Shown in pieces: positions 53,004 to 64,000 of a DNA stretch of 64,000 nt. A program made the translations under genes and the position numbers. The stretch's first letter is position 1. Every line of letters begins with the position of its first letter. Below the pieces are notes generated by a model. It was not told the DNA's origin, did no database searches, and saw nothing but the letters and a program-made list of their open reading frames with translations. The stretch is from Artocarpus heterophyllus (Eukaryota > Streptophyta > Magnoliopsida > Rosales > Moraceae), in NCBI GenBank assembly GCA_025403435.1, contig CM046341.1, forward strand, positions 9,757,219-9,821,218, given 5' to 3'.

Positions 53004-55434
53004 ATGCAGGTGATTCTTCTCTTCTCAACTCTCATCCTTTCTTGGTCTTTGTTTCATTTTAAGTCTCTTTTTCATCTTGATAACTCTACACTTTTAATCA
53101 CTTTCAGGAGTACAATCTAAAATCTAAACCCTAGACTATACTACAATTCAAGTTTCTTCCCGTAATTCGACGAATTGCTCGAGACCCTAGAATGCCTTTT
53201 GTTATCTAGGAAAATGAAAGAAAACAAAGGAAACCCCTTTTCATAATTCATTCCAAGAATCGCAATTTTGCTTGTTTACCCACTCAAATTTATTGATTTT
53301 CTTTTCTTTTTTTTGCAGGCCAGTGACAGGTTTAACATCAATTCCCAGCTTGAGCACTTACAAGCCAAATATGTAGGTACTGGGCATGCCGACTTGAACA
53401 GATTGTGAGTTTTTTTCTCAACCTTTTTCTTTGGTTCTTTCATTTTCTTTTTCTTTTTCTTTTTCATTCTCAGATTTTGAATGTGAACAGGAAAAAATTA
53501 GTTTTTGGGATTTTGTAGTGAATGGGCAGTGAACATTCAGCGTGATAGTTATGCCTCCTACATGGGCCATTACCCACTTTTGGCATACTTTGCTATTGCT
53601 GAAAATGAGTCAATTGGAAGGGAACGCTACAACTTCATGCAGGTTTAACTCTCTTTCTATTGCTTTGTAGCGTTTCACTCTTTTATGTTTATTTTTCTTT
53701 GGCTATGTTTTCTTTGTTGTTTCCTTATATATATAGACTTAGTTGCATTCTATAGGTGGTAGATAATTGGGTTTAACATGTGGCCTTATATATCATATGT
53801 AATATGCGTGCTTTATTATTACCATTACAGGGAGAATTTTGAGGTAGGGTATGAAAAAACACCCTACTGGTAAGCTACAGTGTGGTTTGGATCACACTGG
53901 ACTTCCATATTAGATTAGTAGAAGTTTTAAGAATTTAATAAACCCTGACGGAGATTTGACAGTTTAAAATTGTACCCTACCTTACTGGTAGTGTGTATTT
54001 TTACACATTCTATCACAGAATTCTTATTACAAAAATCCTTTTCATCCTTGTAGAGTTAAAACCCCGTTACTCACAAAATCGTGGATCTTAGTCTATCATA
54101 TAGTGTACTTTTTAAAGTGGGACATACTGTTTTGTAGGGGCGGCAAAACGGGTTGGCAGGTAAGGTTAGTGTCAGGTTGGAGTTAATTTTTACAAAATTA
54201 GGTCGACGCTAACCCGACCCGTGACACAAACGGGTGAGAATTCTCAACCCGAACACGACCCGTTTTGATACGGGTTGACACGAACACGACCCGTGTCAAC
54301 CCGTTTCTTATGCACAATGTTAAAAAATAATGACCCACGACCCTTTTTTTGACCCATAACCCGATTGTGACCCGCAATCCGCCTCTAACCCGCCTACATT
54401 AATATATATAATATTAAAAAAAATAAAATTAGAGAGTTTCATACCATTTCAACAAGAAGATGAGTAATAAAAGAGCTAGGGTTTGATTTTTTAAGAGCTT
54501 ATATTATATATGAAATAATATTAATTTTTTTAAAGTTAATTAATTAAACACGGGTTAGAAACGGGTCATTTTAGTGTCAGACGGGTTGACCCGAACACGA
54601 CCCGTTTTTTGACGGGTCAGTTTCAGGTTGACACTAAAATGACCTGTGGTCAAATTTTCCGACACTAACCCGCAAAAAAATGTGTCGGATTCGCGTCGTG
54701 TTATCGTGTCGCAACCCGTATTGCCGGCCCTACTGTTTTGTTAGTAGCAGGGTTATAATCCCATGGATTAAAATGGATTGCTCTTCCTATTGTTGTCATG
54801 GGCATGTAGTTTGGGGGTTAAGCAAAAGTCTTACCTCAAGTTCTCTTGCCGTTAAGGATTCTATGGTAAGTCCATTTCATGAGAGCCATATCAATATATG
54901 TGTGGAAAATCTTGTTTCTTTTCCCTCCATTCTAGGTTCTCTCCCCTTTTTTGTCTAGAGCTTTAAGTTTTCTTGAATTGCCTTTTACCTGCTGCTAAGG
55001 ACCTTGAAACTCGAGTTAATTTCCGCTTAACTCACCGAAATTAGATCCACATAGACTTGGAAAGTAACTCACCAAATGTCAACATAAGCAGTGGAGTTGT
55101 AGCGTGAATCTGAAGGAATTTTACATTGCACATCAATTGTTCTCACTTGAACTATTTGGAGCAAAGATCTTGGCAAACCTCCTCTTGGCTAGCGCTGATG
55201 ATTAATTACTCCATTATCATATTCTTCACTTTTAAAAATGGGTGGTCCTCATGCTTATGTGTATACTTTATCTATTGAATTTATTGATGACGGATAGCGT
55301 TATAATTCGGAGTTGTTTGGTATCATGACTGCTTAATTACATGTCTTCAAACTGATTAGATTTTGTGTTCTTTGTCTATTGTGCAGAAAATGCTTTTGCC
55401 ATGCGGGCTTCCCCCCGAAAGGGAGGACGATTAA
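53004..55434 (+). CDS. SF3B5: Splicing factor 3B subunit 5 (SF3B5/SF3b10)
   Basis: Small core subunit of the SF3b complex of U2 snRNP, which contacts SF3B1 and helps branch-site recognition; nuclear. Coding exons are 53004-53009 (only Met-Gln), 53319-53404, 53519-53642 and 55387-55434; all are GT-AG and close in frame to 87 aa, the exact family size. The product runs ASDRFNINSQLEHLQAKYVG, then GTGHADLNRFEWAVNIQRDS, then a hydrophobic middle, and ends CGLPPEREDD. It is nearly identical to what I know of plant SF3B5, so it is under strong constraint. The six-base first coding exon is easy to miss, but needed. The third intron (53643-55386) is enlarged to 1.74 kb by a hAT element. The upstream CT-rich leader is at about 52950-53003. 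Confidence 0.95.
54135..54732. mobile_element. Non-autonomous hAT-type element in SF3B5 intron 3
   Basis: 598 bases. Terminal inverted repeats of about 20 bases: TAGGGGCGGCAAAACGGGTT and, reversed, TAGGGCCGGCAATACGGGTT. The 8-bp target duplication CTGTTTTG (54127-54134 and 54733-54740) is perfect, as expected for hAT. Subterminal regions are crowded with ACCCG and CGGGT words in both orientations, likely transposase-binding sites. No transposase is encoded. It sits well away from both splice sites. Confidence 0.92.
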
Positions 55435-56456
55435 TCGTTGCGGTTAAAAATTTTAATCCCTGGCTTTCTTCAGGGTCTGCACTTCTATTTAGGGTGTCTC
55501 TGTATTTGTTGGATTAAAGGATTGTATGCTACACTAAATGACATATTGAAGGCTGAGATTAATGCCTTAGATGTGGATTTTTTGTTGTTGGTTTTGAGTA
55601 CTCAATGCTTTATTCTTTTATTTTGGTTTCTTCATATGTTCGGCTAGCTAACATAACCATGAAATTGAGAAGTTCACTGATTGAGTTCTGCTGTAGAGTG
55701 AATGTCTTTGTCCTTGTAAGCCATTCTTATTGGTTTTAAGTTTGTGCAACTGGGAGAATCGATATTCTGCTTATTCTATCTGTTGGCACTTTGATTTTCA
55801 CCCTACCAAAAAAAAAAAAATCCCAAAGACTATGGACGACCAACTTCAATTTCACATAAAAAAAAAGAGTGGGCCTATTCACTCATACCGTACTGGCTTT
55901 TGCCAACGGAATTCCATTAAAATCAAACTAAAGCATGGACGACCGCATTCTCTTATTTAATCTTATGAGCTATAACCTGGTTATTCATAGTAGTCTAAAA
56001 ATTACAGTATTATATTACATTAGAGTAGTCTAAAAAGTGTAGTATGTATTACATTTGGTTTTATTATTTTGTGCTTACCTGGCTATCCATAGTAGTCTAA
56101 AAAGTAGAGTATATATTACATTAGAGTAGTCTAAAAAGTGTGGTATATGTTACATTTGGTTTTATTATTTTGTGAGCAGTAAACTTTTATCGTCGGAAGA
56201 TGAAAACTTGACGATTTGGTTTGATGGGTTTGGAACATTCCAAATTGATCAAATTAAATCAATTAAAAATAATGATCAGTTACTCTAGTTGAGTTTGGTT
56301 TGATGTCCTGCCGGTTTTTTCTTCTTCTTTTTTCTGCAACTGTATTTAACGAAACAAAATTGTAGAAAATGAAACAATCTTAAAAATTTTTACATCCTTT
56401 CTTGTCTGCTCGTAAATACTCCATGCTGCTTGGCAAAAGTCTCTCCTCTCAAACAC
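55435..56456. other. SF3B5 3' region and PPR upstream region
   Basis: Contains the SF3B5 3' UTR, a poly-A tract (55808-55820) and the tandem repeat listed at 55975-56174. The PPR promoter must lie within the last few hundred bases; no specific element could be fixed. Confidence 0.4.
55975..56174. repeat. Nested tandem repeat upstream of the PPR gene
   Basis: Two units of about 102 bases (from 55975 and 56077) share 'acctgg.tat.catagtagtc' and end 'tttggttttattattttgtg'. Within each unit 'gtagtctaaaaa.t.' plus 'tatattaca' occurs twice, about 45 bases apart, so the structure is a duplication of a duplication. Confidence 0.85.
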
Positions 56457-58589
56457 ATGACTTCTTCCTCAAGCAAAGAACTACTCAACACACTTCTGAA
56501 GAACCCAAGCACCATCAAATCAAAGCTCCAAGCCAAACAGCTCCATGCCCAGATCCTCAAAACCACAAGAAACCACCCATCTCCGTCTCTTATCTCCTCT
56601 CTCCTCTCCGTCTACTCAAACTTCAATAACCTCTTTCGAGACTCTCTTATTCTCTTCCAAACCCTCCATTCTCCTCCACCTCTTGCTTGGAAATCAATCA
56701 TCAGAATCTACACGTCCCATGGCTTTTTCCTCCAATCGATCACTTCTTTTGTCCAAATGAGAGCTTCTCAAATATACCCAGATCACAACATGTTCCCTTC
56801 AGTGCTAAAATCCTGTGCCATGCTCATGGACTTGAGATTGGGAGAATCCGTACATGGGTCTGTTATCAGGTGTGGGATGGATTCTGATTTGTATACTTGT
56901 AATGCATTGATGAATATGTATTCAAAATTCCAGAGCTTGGATAATGATCACAAATTGTTTGATAAAATGCCTCCACGAAATCGAGTTTGTAAAAGTCGAA
57001 GGACAACATTGTCTTTTGGTAGTGTGAGAAAAGTCTTTGATACGATGCCATACAAGGATCTTGTTTCATGGAATACTATGATTGCAGGGAACGTGCAAAA
57101 TCGGATGTATGAAGAAGCTTTGTCTATGGTTAGAGAGATGGGGAACAACAACATGAAGCCTGATTCTTACACTTTGTCCAGTGTTCTTCCTATATTTGCG
57201 GAACATGTCGATGTAATCAAGGGTAAGGAGATTCATGGGTACTGTATAAGAAATGGGTTTGATGCAGATGTGTTCATCGGAAGTAGCTTGATTGACATGT
57301 ATGCAAAGTGCACTCGAATGGAGGATTCGGTTCGAGTGTTTGAGATGTTGCCTTGTCTGGACGCCATTTCATGGAACTCTGTCATTGCAGGGTGTGTGCA
57401 AAACGGCATGTTTGATGAAGGTCTGAGATTCTTTCGGCAGATGTTGATGGCTAAAATTAAGCCCATGCAGGTAAGTTTTTCTAGCATCATGCCAGCTTGC
57501 GCCCACTTGACAACTCTTCATTTGGGCAAGCAACTCCATGGATACATTATCAGGTCAAGATTCGATAATAACATGTATATCGCGAGCTCTTTAGTGGATA
57601 TGTATGCCAAATGTGGGAACATTAGGATAGCTAGGCGAATTTTCGATAGAATAGAGACGCATGACATAGTGTCCTGGACCGCGATCATCATGGGATGTGC
57701 TTTTAATGGCCATTCCCATGATGCCATTTCCTTATTTGAGCTAATGCAAGTAAAGGGAACAAAACCTTGTTATGTGACATTCATAGCTCTATTAACTGCC
57801 TGTAGTCATGCAGGGTTGATCGATAAAGCATGGGAATATTTCAATTCCATGTCCTTAAGGTTCGGGATTGCTCCTGGATTGGAGCACTATGCAGCTGTTG
57901 CAGACCTTCTCGGTCGAGCTGGAAGGTTGGAGGAAGCTTATAATCTTATCTACAACATGAATGTAGAACCAACAGGAAGTATATGGTTAACACTGTTAGC
58001 TGGTTGTAGAGTTCATAAGAACATTGAATTGGCTGAAAAGGTTGCTGAGAAAATTTTCATGGTTGATCCCGAGAACATGGGTGCGTATGTAATTTTGTCG
58101 AATGTTTATGCCACCGCTAGGAGATGGAAAGATGTGGCGAGGTTGAGAGTCTCTATGAAGAAAAAAGGACTGAGAAAGAAGCCGGCCTGCAGCTGGATTG
58201 AAGTTAGAAACAAGGTGCATGCCTTCGTGGCGGGTGATAAATCACACCCGTATTATGATAGAATAAACGAGACTCTGAAGGTTCTTTTGGAGAAGATGGA
58301 ACGGGAAGGATATGTGCCTGATACAAATGAGGTTCTCCACGATGTTGACGAGGAGCAGAAGAAGGTATTGTTGTCCAGCCACAGTGAACGACTTGCCATT
58401 GCCTTTGGCATTCTCAGCACTCCTGCTGGTACACCAATTCGAATAACGAAGAACATCAGGGTCTGTGTGGACTGCCACTCGGCAATAAAATTCATCTCTA
58501 GAATTATAGGGAGAGAGATAATTGTGAGGGACAATAGCCGGTTTCACCATTTTAACGGTGGTCAGTGTTCATGTGGAGACTACTGGTGA
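56457..58589 (+). CDS. DYW-class pentatricopeptide repeat protein
   Basis: Organelle-targeted RNA-binding protein of the PLS-DYW class, predicted to specify and catalyse C-to-U editing in plastid or mitochondrial RNA. One intronless exon, 710 aa, typical for the class. The start is ATG 56457; the open frame reaches 56430 only through a TTG. The N-terminus is Ser/Thr/Lys-rich and could be a transit peptide. PLS repeats run from about residue 60 to 510 (for example DLVSWNTMIAGNVQNRMYEE, LIDMYAKC, DAISWNSVIAGCVQNGM, LVDMYAKCGN, DIVSWTAIIMG), followed by the E/E+ region (SWIEVRNKVHAFVAGD). The DYW deaminase has HSE at 642-644, CVDC at 670-673, a second metal site around His697/698 with CSC at 704-706, and terminal DYW. 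All zinc ligands and the catalytic Glu are present. A less regular stretch at residues 170-195 replaces part of one repeat. Best match from memory is Arabidopsis At3g23330, also next to SF3B5 there. The editing target is unknown. Confidence 0.94.
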   Translation: MTSSSSKELLNTLLKNPSTIKSKLQAKQLHAQILKTTRNHPSPSLISSLLSVYSNFNNLFRDSLILFQTLHSPPPLAWKSIIRIYTSHGFFLQSITSFVQMRASQIYPDHNMFPSVLKSCAMLMDLRLGESVHGSVIRCGMDSDLYTCNALMNMYSKFQSLDNDHKLFDKMPPRNRVCKSRRTTLSFGSVRKVFDTMPYKDLVSWNTMIAGNVQNRMYEEALSMVREMGNNNMKPDSYTLSSVLPIFAEHVDVIKGKEIHGYCIRNGFDADVFIGSSLIDMYAKCTRMEDSVRVFEMLPCLDAISWNSVIAGCVQNGMFDEGLRFFRQMLMAKIKPMQVSFSSIMPACAHLTTLHLGKQLHGYIIRSRFDNNMYIASSLVDMYAKCGNIRIARRIFDRIETHDIVSWTAIIMGCAFNGHSHDAISLFELMQVKGTKPCYVTFIALLTACSHAGLIDKAWEYFNSMSLRFGIAPGLEHYAAVADLLGRAGRLEEAYNLIYNMNVEPTGSIWLTLLAGCRVHKNIELAEKVAEKIFMVDPENMGAYVILSNVYATARRWKDVARLRVSMKKKGLRKKPACSWIEVRNKVHAFVAGDKSHPYYDRINETLKVLLEKMEREGYVPDTNEVLHDVDEEQKKVLLSSHSERLAIAFGILSTPAGTPIRITKNIRVCVDCHSAIKFISRIIGREIIVRDNSRFHHFNGGQCSCGDYW

Positions 58590-59640
58590 CGACAAAACAA
58601 ACTGCGTCGACTTTGTTAAACATGATACCAGAATTTTACGGCCACTTTCCCCATTTTGTAGGACCTTCTAATTTGGCTATTGTTGGATTGACACGTTGAC
58701 AAAAGATGAGACTATTCGTGGTTGAACTTTCATCAACCAAGCTGGAAAAGAATGATGCTTTAAGTATCCAGAACCTTTCTTTGTGCTGGATAATACAGCC
58801 AGGACTGAATTTCAGATTATACGACGAAGGATGAACAGTTGATAGAAAAATGCTTGGGGCAACACCATAACCAATAAATAGTGGACCCCACTTATAAGCT
58901 CTATGTTATACGACCCACCGTTTGTGGTGTTTAACACCATCGGTGTCCTATAACAACGTTCCAGCTGATAACTTGATCCAGACAAGGTTTGATCAAAATC
59001 CCTGGCAGGAATGTGATTCACCGGTAGTGCACAAGGCACTTGCCTCTTTTTTGACAGGTCCAATTTCTCATGTCCATTCCGTACGTGATCTTATTCTTCT
59101 CCATGTGCATGTTGAGCCCCTTTGAATGATTGTTCATGTAGCATGTCTCTTAATTGGGGTTTCATGATGGCCATAATATTGAGGAAAGATCCTTGGACAG
59201 CAGAAATGATATGAGCAATAATAATGGCCGTTATGACCCTTTGAAAACAATGTCTCCCCAACGGATGATGCGGTTGTTCAATTTGAAAAGCATGCTTCCT
59301 TTTCAGTACTGGCCACACTATAGAGTAAAGCAATTGAATATTCTAGGTGTCTTTTTTTTTTAGGCCAGGACGATATTCTAAGTATGTACACTAAAAAATG
59401 ACTAGTGGTGTTAAAAGTCAATTTGTGTTCGGTGTGAGTGAAATTAGGCCCATATGGAATTGCAATAGTCCTTTACTTTATGCCAAAGACAGAACCGGAT
59501 GAGACCAATAATCTTCCTTTTTGATTACTAAAAAAAAAAAAAAAAAATCAATTGGCATCGAAGGCATCCTCTAGGATTACGTCTTCCTCTTGGATTATGA
59601 GTGAGGAAGGAGGCTAACTGTTACTGTCTAAAACACACAT

Positions 59641-59674
59641 ACATGTATATATATGTGTGTGTGTATATATATAT
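59641..59674. repeat. (TA)n/(TG)n compound microsatellite
   Basis: Alternating tatatg/tgtgtg/tatata units. Confidence 0.9.
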
Positions 59675-61025
59675 GGTGAAATTCTGAATTTTAGTGTTGT
59701 ATTTTCACATGAATTGAAGATTGCCATTTTGTGATAACGGCCATTAGCATCAATTAGAAACTATGCACATCCACAAAAAAAAAAAAAAAAAAGAAATTTA
59801 TAGGACGTTTAGCAAATGAGTTCGAAGTATTTGTGAGTTTGAACCGTGAACAGTGTAAAGTTTTGACATACTACAGTATAAAGTAAAAGTATGATACAGT
59901 GTAAAACTCTCAAATTCAAACATCTCTTACGCGTATCAGTGGGAAACTTAAAAAACTAGGCATGACTACCATGTGTTTAATTTCTGGAAAGAGGTGTTTT
60001 TGGTTGTTGTTGTTGTTATGCAGCATCAAGTTATTAAGCTGGCAACCTCAAAAGCTTAAAAAGCTTCTCCAACCGAAATGAAAATGTAAGAAGGAAAAAG
60101 TTGCAAAAATGTTCCTTTTTTCCCCCAAATAGAATCACTTTGATAAAGAAAAAGATGGATGAGCTTTTATGAGATGAGGGTGATGGAAGAGTGTCAGATT
60201 TTTCCACCAACTTATTTGGAAAAAATATCTTCTGGTACAAGGAAATGTTATCCTGTCAACTTCAAGAAATCTCTTTGTCCCTCAAGCTTGAGTTTTAAAG
60301 CCCACTGGCCCATATTTTGCTACGCTCTGAAACCCACCATTTTCAATTTCAAACATTGCATGAGACGTGGCTTGAGTTTTCAGAATGTGTCCTGCAAACA
60401 ACAAACCTTCATGGGGTCATTCTGATGAAAAAATTCCATGGATCCCAACTATTAATCATAGTGGGTTTTGTAATCCATTGGTAAGATGAAAATTGTATAC
60501 AAGGTACAAAAGGAGCATTATCACTTGAAAAATTAGAAAAAAAATAATAAAAAGAACAGATTAGACTATTATGTCGGGAGAAGAATTTTTGGCACTGATT
60601 GGGGGTATGTTAAATTTGTGAACTTGAATTTTGGAGTTGCAAAATAGAACAATATAATAATTCTGAATCTTGAACGGTTCTAGCATTGATGTCGTGAATT
60701 ATGTGAGAGGAATGATACATTTTAAGAGAGAGAAATAATATACTTGTGAATTTTAAATAATGAAATTATAAAAAAGAGCAACACTTATGAATCAACATAA
60801 ATGTCGTGAATTACCCTTCATTTGATACACTGGTTTAAACTCCGTCTATAGTGGAAAGTTTTCAAAACTACAATATAAAGTAAAAAATAGCTATTATATA
60901 AAACTCTTATATATTATAATTTTTTAACTTATTATTTTAGCTTAAACCACTTTGTCAGACAACTTATTACATTCTAATATTGTCGAAATATTATGTATCA
61001 TCCAAAAATACTCAACCATCAATTT

Positions 61026-61026
<1 letters not shown>

Positions 61027-61070
<44 letters not shown>

Positions 61071-61157
61071 TCTAAGTTAGAACATAATGCTGAATCTTTT
61101 ATATATATATATATATATCTATAAAAGATTTAGCATTATATATATATATATATAAAA
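61027..61157. repeat. (TA)n tracts flanking a hairpin
   Basis: A 42-base TA tract at 61027-61068 is followed by inverted arms 'aatgctgaatctttta' (61086-61101) and 'taaaagatttagcatt' (61122-61137) around a second TA tract, then a third tract to about 61153. Probably a hairpin-prone unstable site. Confidence 0.8.
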
Positions 61158-62639
61158 GAATGAAGAGTTGTTATTGTTGAATCACAACATATCTTACAAT
61201 AACAACCTCTATAAAAAAAAAAGGAGATTCTCGAACCTAGAAATCAAGATTTATAAAATGGAAACCCAGGTCTAAAAGTTTAAAAAATTTAAGCATAAAA
61301 ACTTATCGAGTATCAGGATATTCAACTTAAAATCTAACTGGGGACTAACAACTGCAAAGAAAATGCAAATTTGAGGATCCAAATGTAAAATCTTCGGAAT
61401 ACAGACTCACATGCCACAAGTTGAGGATCCAAATGCCACGATTTTCAATTATTTTTTATCCCCAGACTATTTGCAACTATAATAATACCGTAGTTATTAC
61501 TTATTAATAAATAAATATAGCAGAAAAAGCAAAGCCGCAAAATAAAGATGATTACAGTCAACTGGTTATGCCTAGTGGAAGTAAGTGCAGTTTTTCTTGC
61601 AGGTTTTTCTCATTATTGTTATCATCTAATGACAAAGTTTAGGATTTATTTCTATAGAGTATGCTATAAGTATACTTGCTTTGCCTTTTTTTACCCCAAG
61701 CAACAGGTACAGGACCAACAAAACTAGTCATGGCTAATCATGTGTCTAGAACATGGTAAGGTTTACCAAACTTTTTGTCTAACTCGGCCGTTTGAGAGAA
61801 CAGTTGAAACTAATAGCTTTATTTTAAAAATTGTAACACTGTTTACAGTTGTAACTAATAATTTTAATCGTTTTTTCAAACAGAAACATATGTTAGTTTC
61901 GATCTGAAACTTCAATGATGTCCCTCACTTCAAAAAGACTAAAATCAATGATGTACAAACAGTTTTGTATTTTGAGGTTGTATTGGTTTTAGAAGAAGGA
62001 ATTAGTGAAAATTCAAAACCATTTTCTAGCTTTTCAGTTTAGTGACCCTGTGTAGAATCACAGTCGGTCCCATCAAATTTTTAAAACGGGCTGATTTTAC
62101 TTTTTAGCATTAAAGGAATAGCAATTGTTTTATTTTGGCCTTTAAACTTTCAACTGATATACTAATAGTCACCAAGCTTTTTAAATATTAAGCTAATTGT
62201 ACCTTTATAACAAGAACGTTAAAATTCGGACAAATTTAGTCACGTGAGGCGCAAGCGATTTGTTGATGAGGAGTAATTTAACAAAATCATTTTTTGAATG
62301 CTTTGATTTAGGTGGGTGTTTAAATAAGATCATTTACCTCTCACTTATTGAAACACGTTACCTTTTAATGTTTTATATTTACAAAGGTATCACAAATGCA
62401 ACATTTGAAAACTCTGTTGAACGTTAGTATATCAATCGAAAGTTTAGAAATCAAAATAAGATAACTAATATACTTCGGGACTAAAAGTCAAATTTATCTT
62501 TTTAAAAGCAAAAATATTGGTAACAATTGACCCAAAAGGAATTTTTTTTCAAGAATGAAACTCTTTGTTAAAACATTTTTAGAAAGTTTGTACTTATACG
62601 AGTGTCCATGTTTTAACTCAAGACCTAAAATAATACTAA

Positions 62640-62829
62640 GGGGGTGTTTGGCAGTGGTGGGAACTATTCAGTTCTCACCATAATCTCAGTTATGAACAGT
62701 GTAAAGCTCTCACATATTATAGTAACAATAAAAAAATATGTTACAGTGTAAAACTCTCACATGTTACAGTAAAAGTGGTTCTCACTATTGGTTCCCACCA
62801 TTGGTTCCCATCACTTTTCTAAACACCCT
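62640..62829. mobile_element. Best-preserved member of a scattered MITE-like family
   Basis: About 190 bases. The terminal inverted repeat GGGTGTTTGGCAGTGGTGGG faces GGGTGTTTAGAAAAGTGATGGG read from the other end. Inside are the signature blocks 'cagtgtaaagctctcacat' and 'cagtgtaaaactctcacat', each followed by 'tacagtaa' or 'tatagtaa'. It is non-coding. The target duplication is not clear, so the superfamily (hAT or other) is left open. Confidence 0.75.
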
Positions 62830-63193
62830 ATAAATTGTTCCAAGCTTATAGTGTCCTCTTCTAGAATTTGCCCCACCCTACTTCTAAGGTAGGCTTAGAA
62901 TACGCACCTAAACGATCAAATACGCGTTGGTAGTTTAATGTAAGCAGCACAAATACGTATTTGAATTTGAAATAGGGCACAAATGCCACAACCACAATTT
63001 TTGAATTTTTTTTAAAAGTTATTATTGTGGAAAATGACAAACACCCTTAAAATGTTAAAACATATCTGGAATGCCAAAAACACTACTAACAGTGGCATAA
63101 TAGGACACCAAGAGTAGCCAATGACTACTGGTTTTTTATTGTGATATTGAAGGTAGTTAAAATTTTGGCTAATGTTAGGACACCACAAATATG

Positions 63194-63320
63194 TTTTTGA
63201 CGGGTCAGTTTTGAGTTGACACTAAACTGACCCAGAGTTCATTTTTTTAACACTAACCCGTAAAAATTCTTGTCAGATTCGTAGCATATCATCATATCGC
63301 AACCCGTATTATCGGCCATA
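63194..63320. mobile_element. 3'-end fragment of the hAT family seen in SF3B5
   Basis: Matches the last ~125 bases of 54135-54732, including 'tttttgacgggtcagttt', 'gttgacactaaa', 'acactaacccg' and the terminal 'cgcaacccgtatt.tcggcc.ta'. The 5' part is missing, so it is a truncated or internally deleted copy. Confidence 0.8.
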
Positions 63321-64000
63321 GCTAGAGTGAGTTTGACAATAGTTTACTATGCTCCAAGAACTTTTCCCATGAAATACTAAAAATTTACCAAAACAATCGT
63401 AAGAGATAACATGGGGTGAAGTACTAATGATGGTGAGGGAGATCCTGCCACAATAACCCTACGGTAATCTTATGTCTAGATCTCCCTTGTGAGGTGGAAA
63501 TGATCATCATTATCTCCTTGCCATCTCATCCTGGAACTCTATGGGAGTTCTTTAGCATCTCATCCTGGAGATCTCCTTGTGATCTCACTGGAGGCAGATC
63601 TCTTGTGTCTTGGCCTACAGATCTCCTCATAATCTCGCTCTAGAGGCCCAAGGCAATGGCTAGGATCAAATCCCCTTGCAATTTTTATCGACAGTTGTGG
63701 AGACCTATATATTAACGATCACCAACGTTACAAATCTCACATGTGAAGAGCTCTACGACCAAAGGGACTAAGGATTTCAGGTGGGAAAAGAGACAGAAAG
63801 AGATTTAATTCTCAAAAATTCTATGAATGCTTTTTGTCTCCACAATCCTATTAATGTAGAAAAGCATGAAATTTATTAAAAACTTTTCAAAGGTAACAAA
63901 ATTCAATTTAAAAATCTTTTCTTTTTAAGGACAAAGCACTGTTGCCATTTGAACACATCATATGGTAACATTTTGGACCTTAAACTTTTAATTTTCGCAA
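63321..64000. other. Right-hand edge: repeat-rich spacer with irregular direct repeats
   Basis: Positions 63480-63640 repeat 'atctcatcctgga', 'agatctcctt' and 'gatctc' words several times, a pattern common in LTRs. The second strand of any element would lie beyond the window. No gene is seen. Confidence 0.4.

Larger units (their letters stand above)
58590..62639. other. PPR 3' flank and gene-poor spacer
   Basis: 58590 to about 59350 is less AT-rich and may be PPR 3' UTR or an old exon-like remnant, but no product is recognised in any frame. Further on are a poly-A tract (59531-59547), another at about 59776-59792, and copies of the scattered MITE-like family at about 59800-59945, 60830-60965 and 61785-61900. 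The ORF at 60159-60425 has no recognisable domain. Confidence 0.45.

Noticed and set aside
56430..56456. N-terminal extension of the PPR frame
   Set aside because: The open frame starts at a TTG; the first ATG is 56457 and gives the normal class N-terminus.

Overview
The window is nuclear DNA of a eudicot plant, probably a rosid. The evidence is AT-rich DNA, GT-AG introns, plant-only families (a PMT-type Golgi methyltransferase, a DYW pentatricopeptide protein, a LONELY GUY-like protein) and dense plant LTR retrotransposons. I cannot name the species.

Host genes, all on the + strand: a PMT1/PMT3-type methyltransferase (3154-5818, 7 coding exons, 620 aa); a broken SSU72-like CTD phosphatase gene (15290-17525, last codons displaced to 23910-23924); an NDR-type AGC kinase (43800-49085, 13 coding exons, 547 aa); the splicing factor SF3B5 (53004-55434, 4 exons, 87 aa); and an intronless DYW-class PPR protein (56457-58589, 710 aa). 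All exon junctions of the four intact genes close in frame. The order PMT, NDR kinase, SF3B5, PPR is the order I recall at Arabidopsis At3g23300-At3g23330, with a partial copy at At4g14360-At4g14342. The window therefore looks like a conserved block in which about 38 kb, mostly transposon-derived, separates the first two genes.

Mobile DNA. A 3.08-kb solo LTR (7396-10474, duplication AAATC). A long-inverted-repeat element (13750-15066). A decayed Ty1/copia element (17520-23904) inserted in the last codons of the SSU72-like gene. A 2.0-kb older solo LTR (28975-39187, duplication AATTC) split by a very young 8.2-kb LTR element (29199-37406, duplication CCTTT). A second long-inverted-repeat element (40905-41400). 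A GC-rich foldback element (50427-51314). A hAT-type element inside SF3B5 intron 3 (54135-54732), with a partial relative at 63194-63320. A scattered MITE-like family whose best copy is 62640-62829.

The main discovery is the young element. It lies on the - strand, has 1.97-kb LTRs that differ by one substitution and one TA repeat unit by eye, a tRNA-iMet primer site and a polypurine tract, but no gag-pol. Its cargo is a full-length intronless LOG-like cytokinin-activation ORF and a short Cys-rich ORF that resembles the nucleic-acid-binding protein of plant carlavirus-type viruses. It looks like a recently mobile, non-autonomous retrotransposon that has captured a host gene and perhaps a viral gene.
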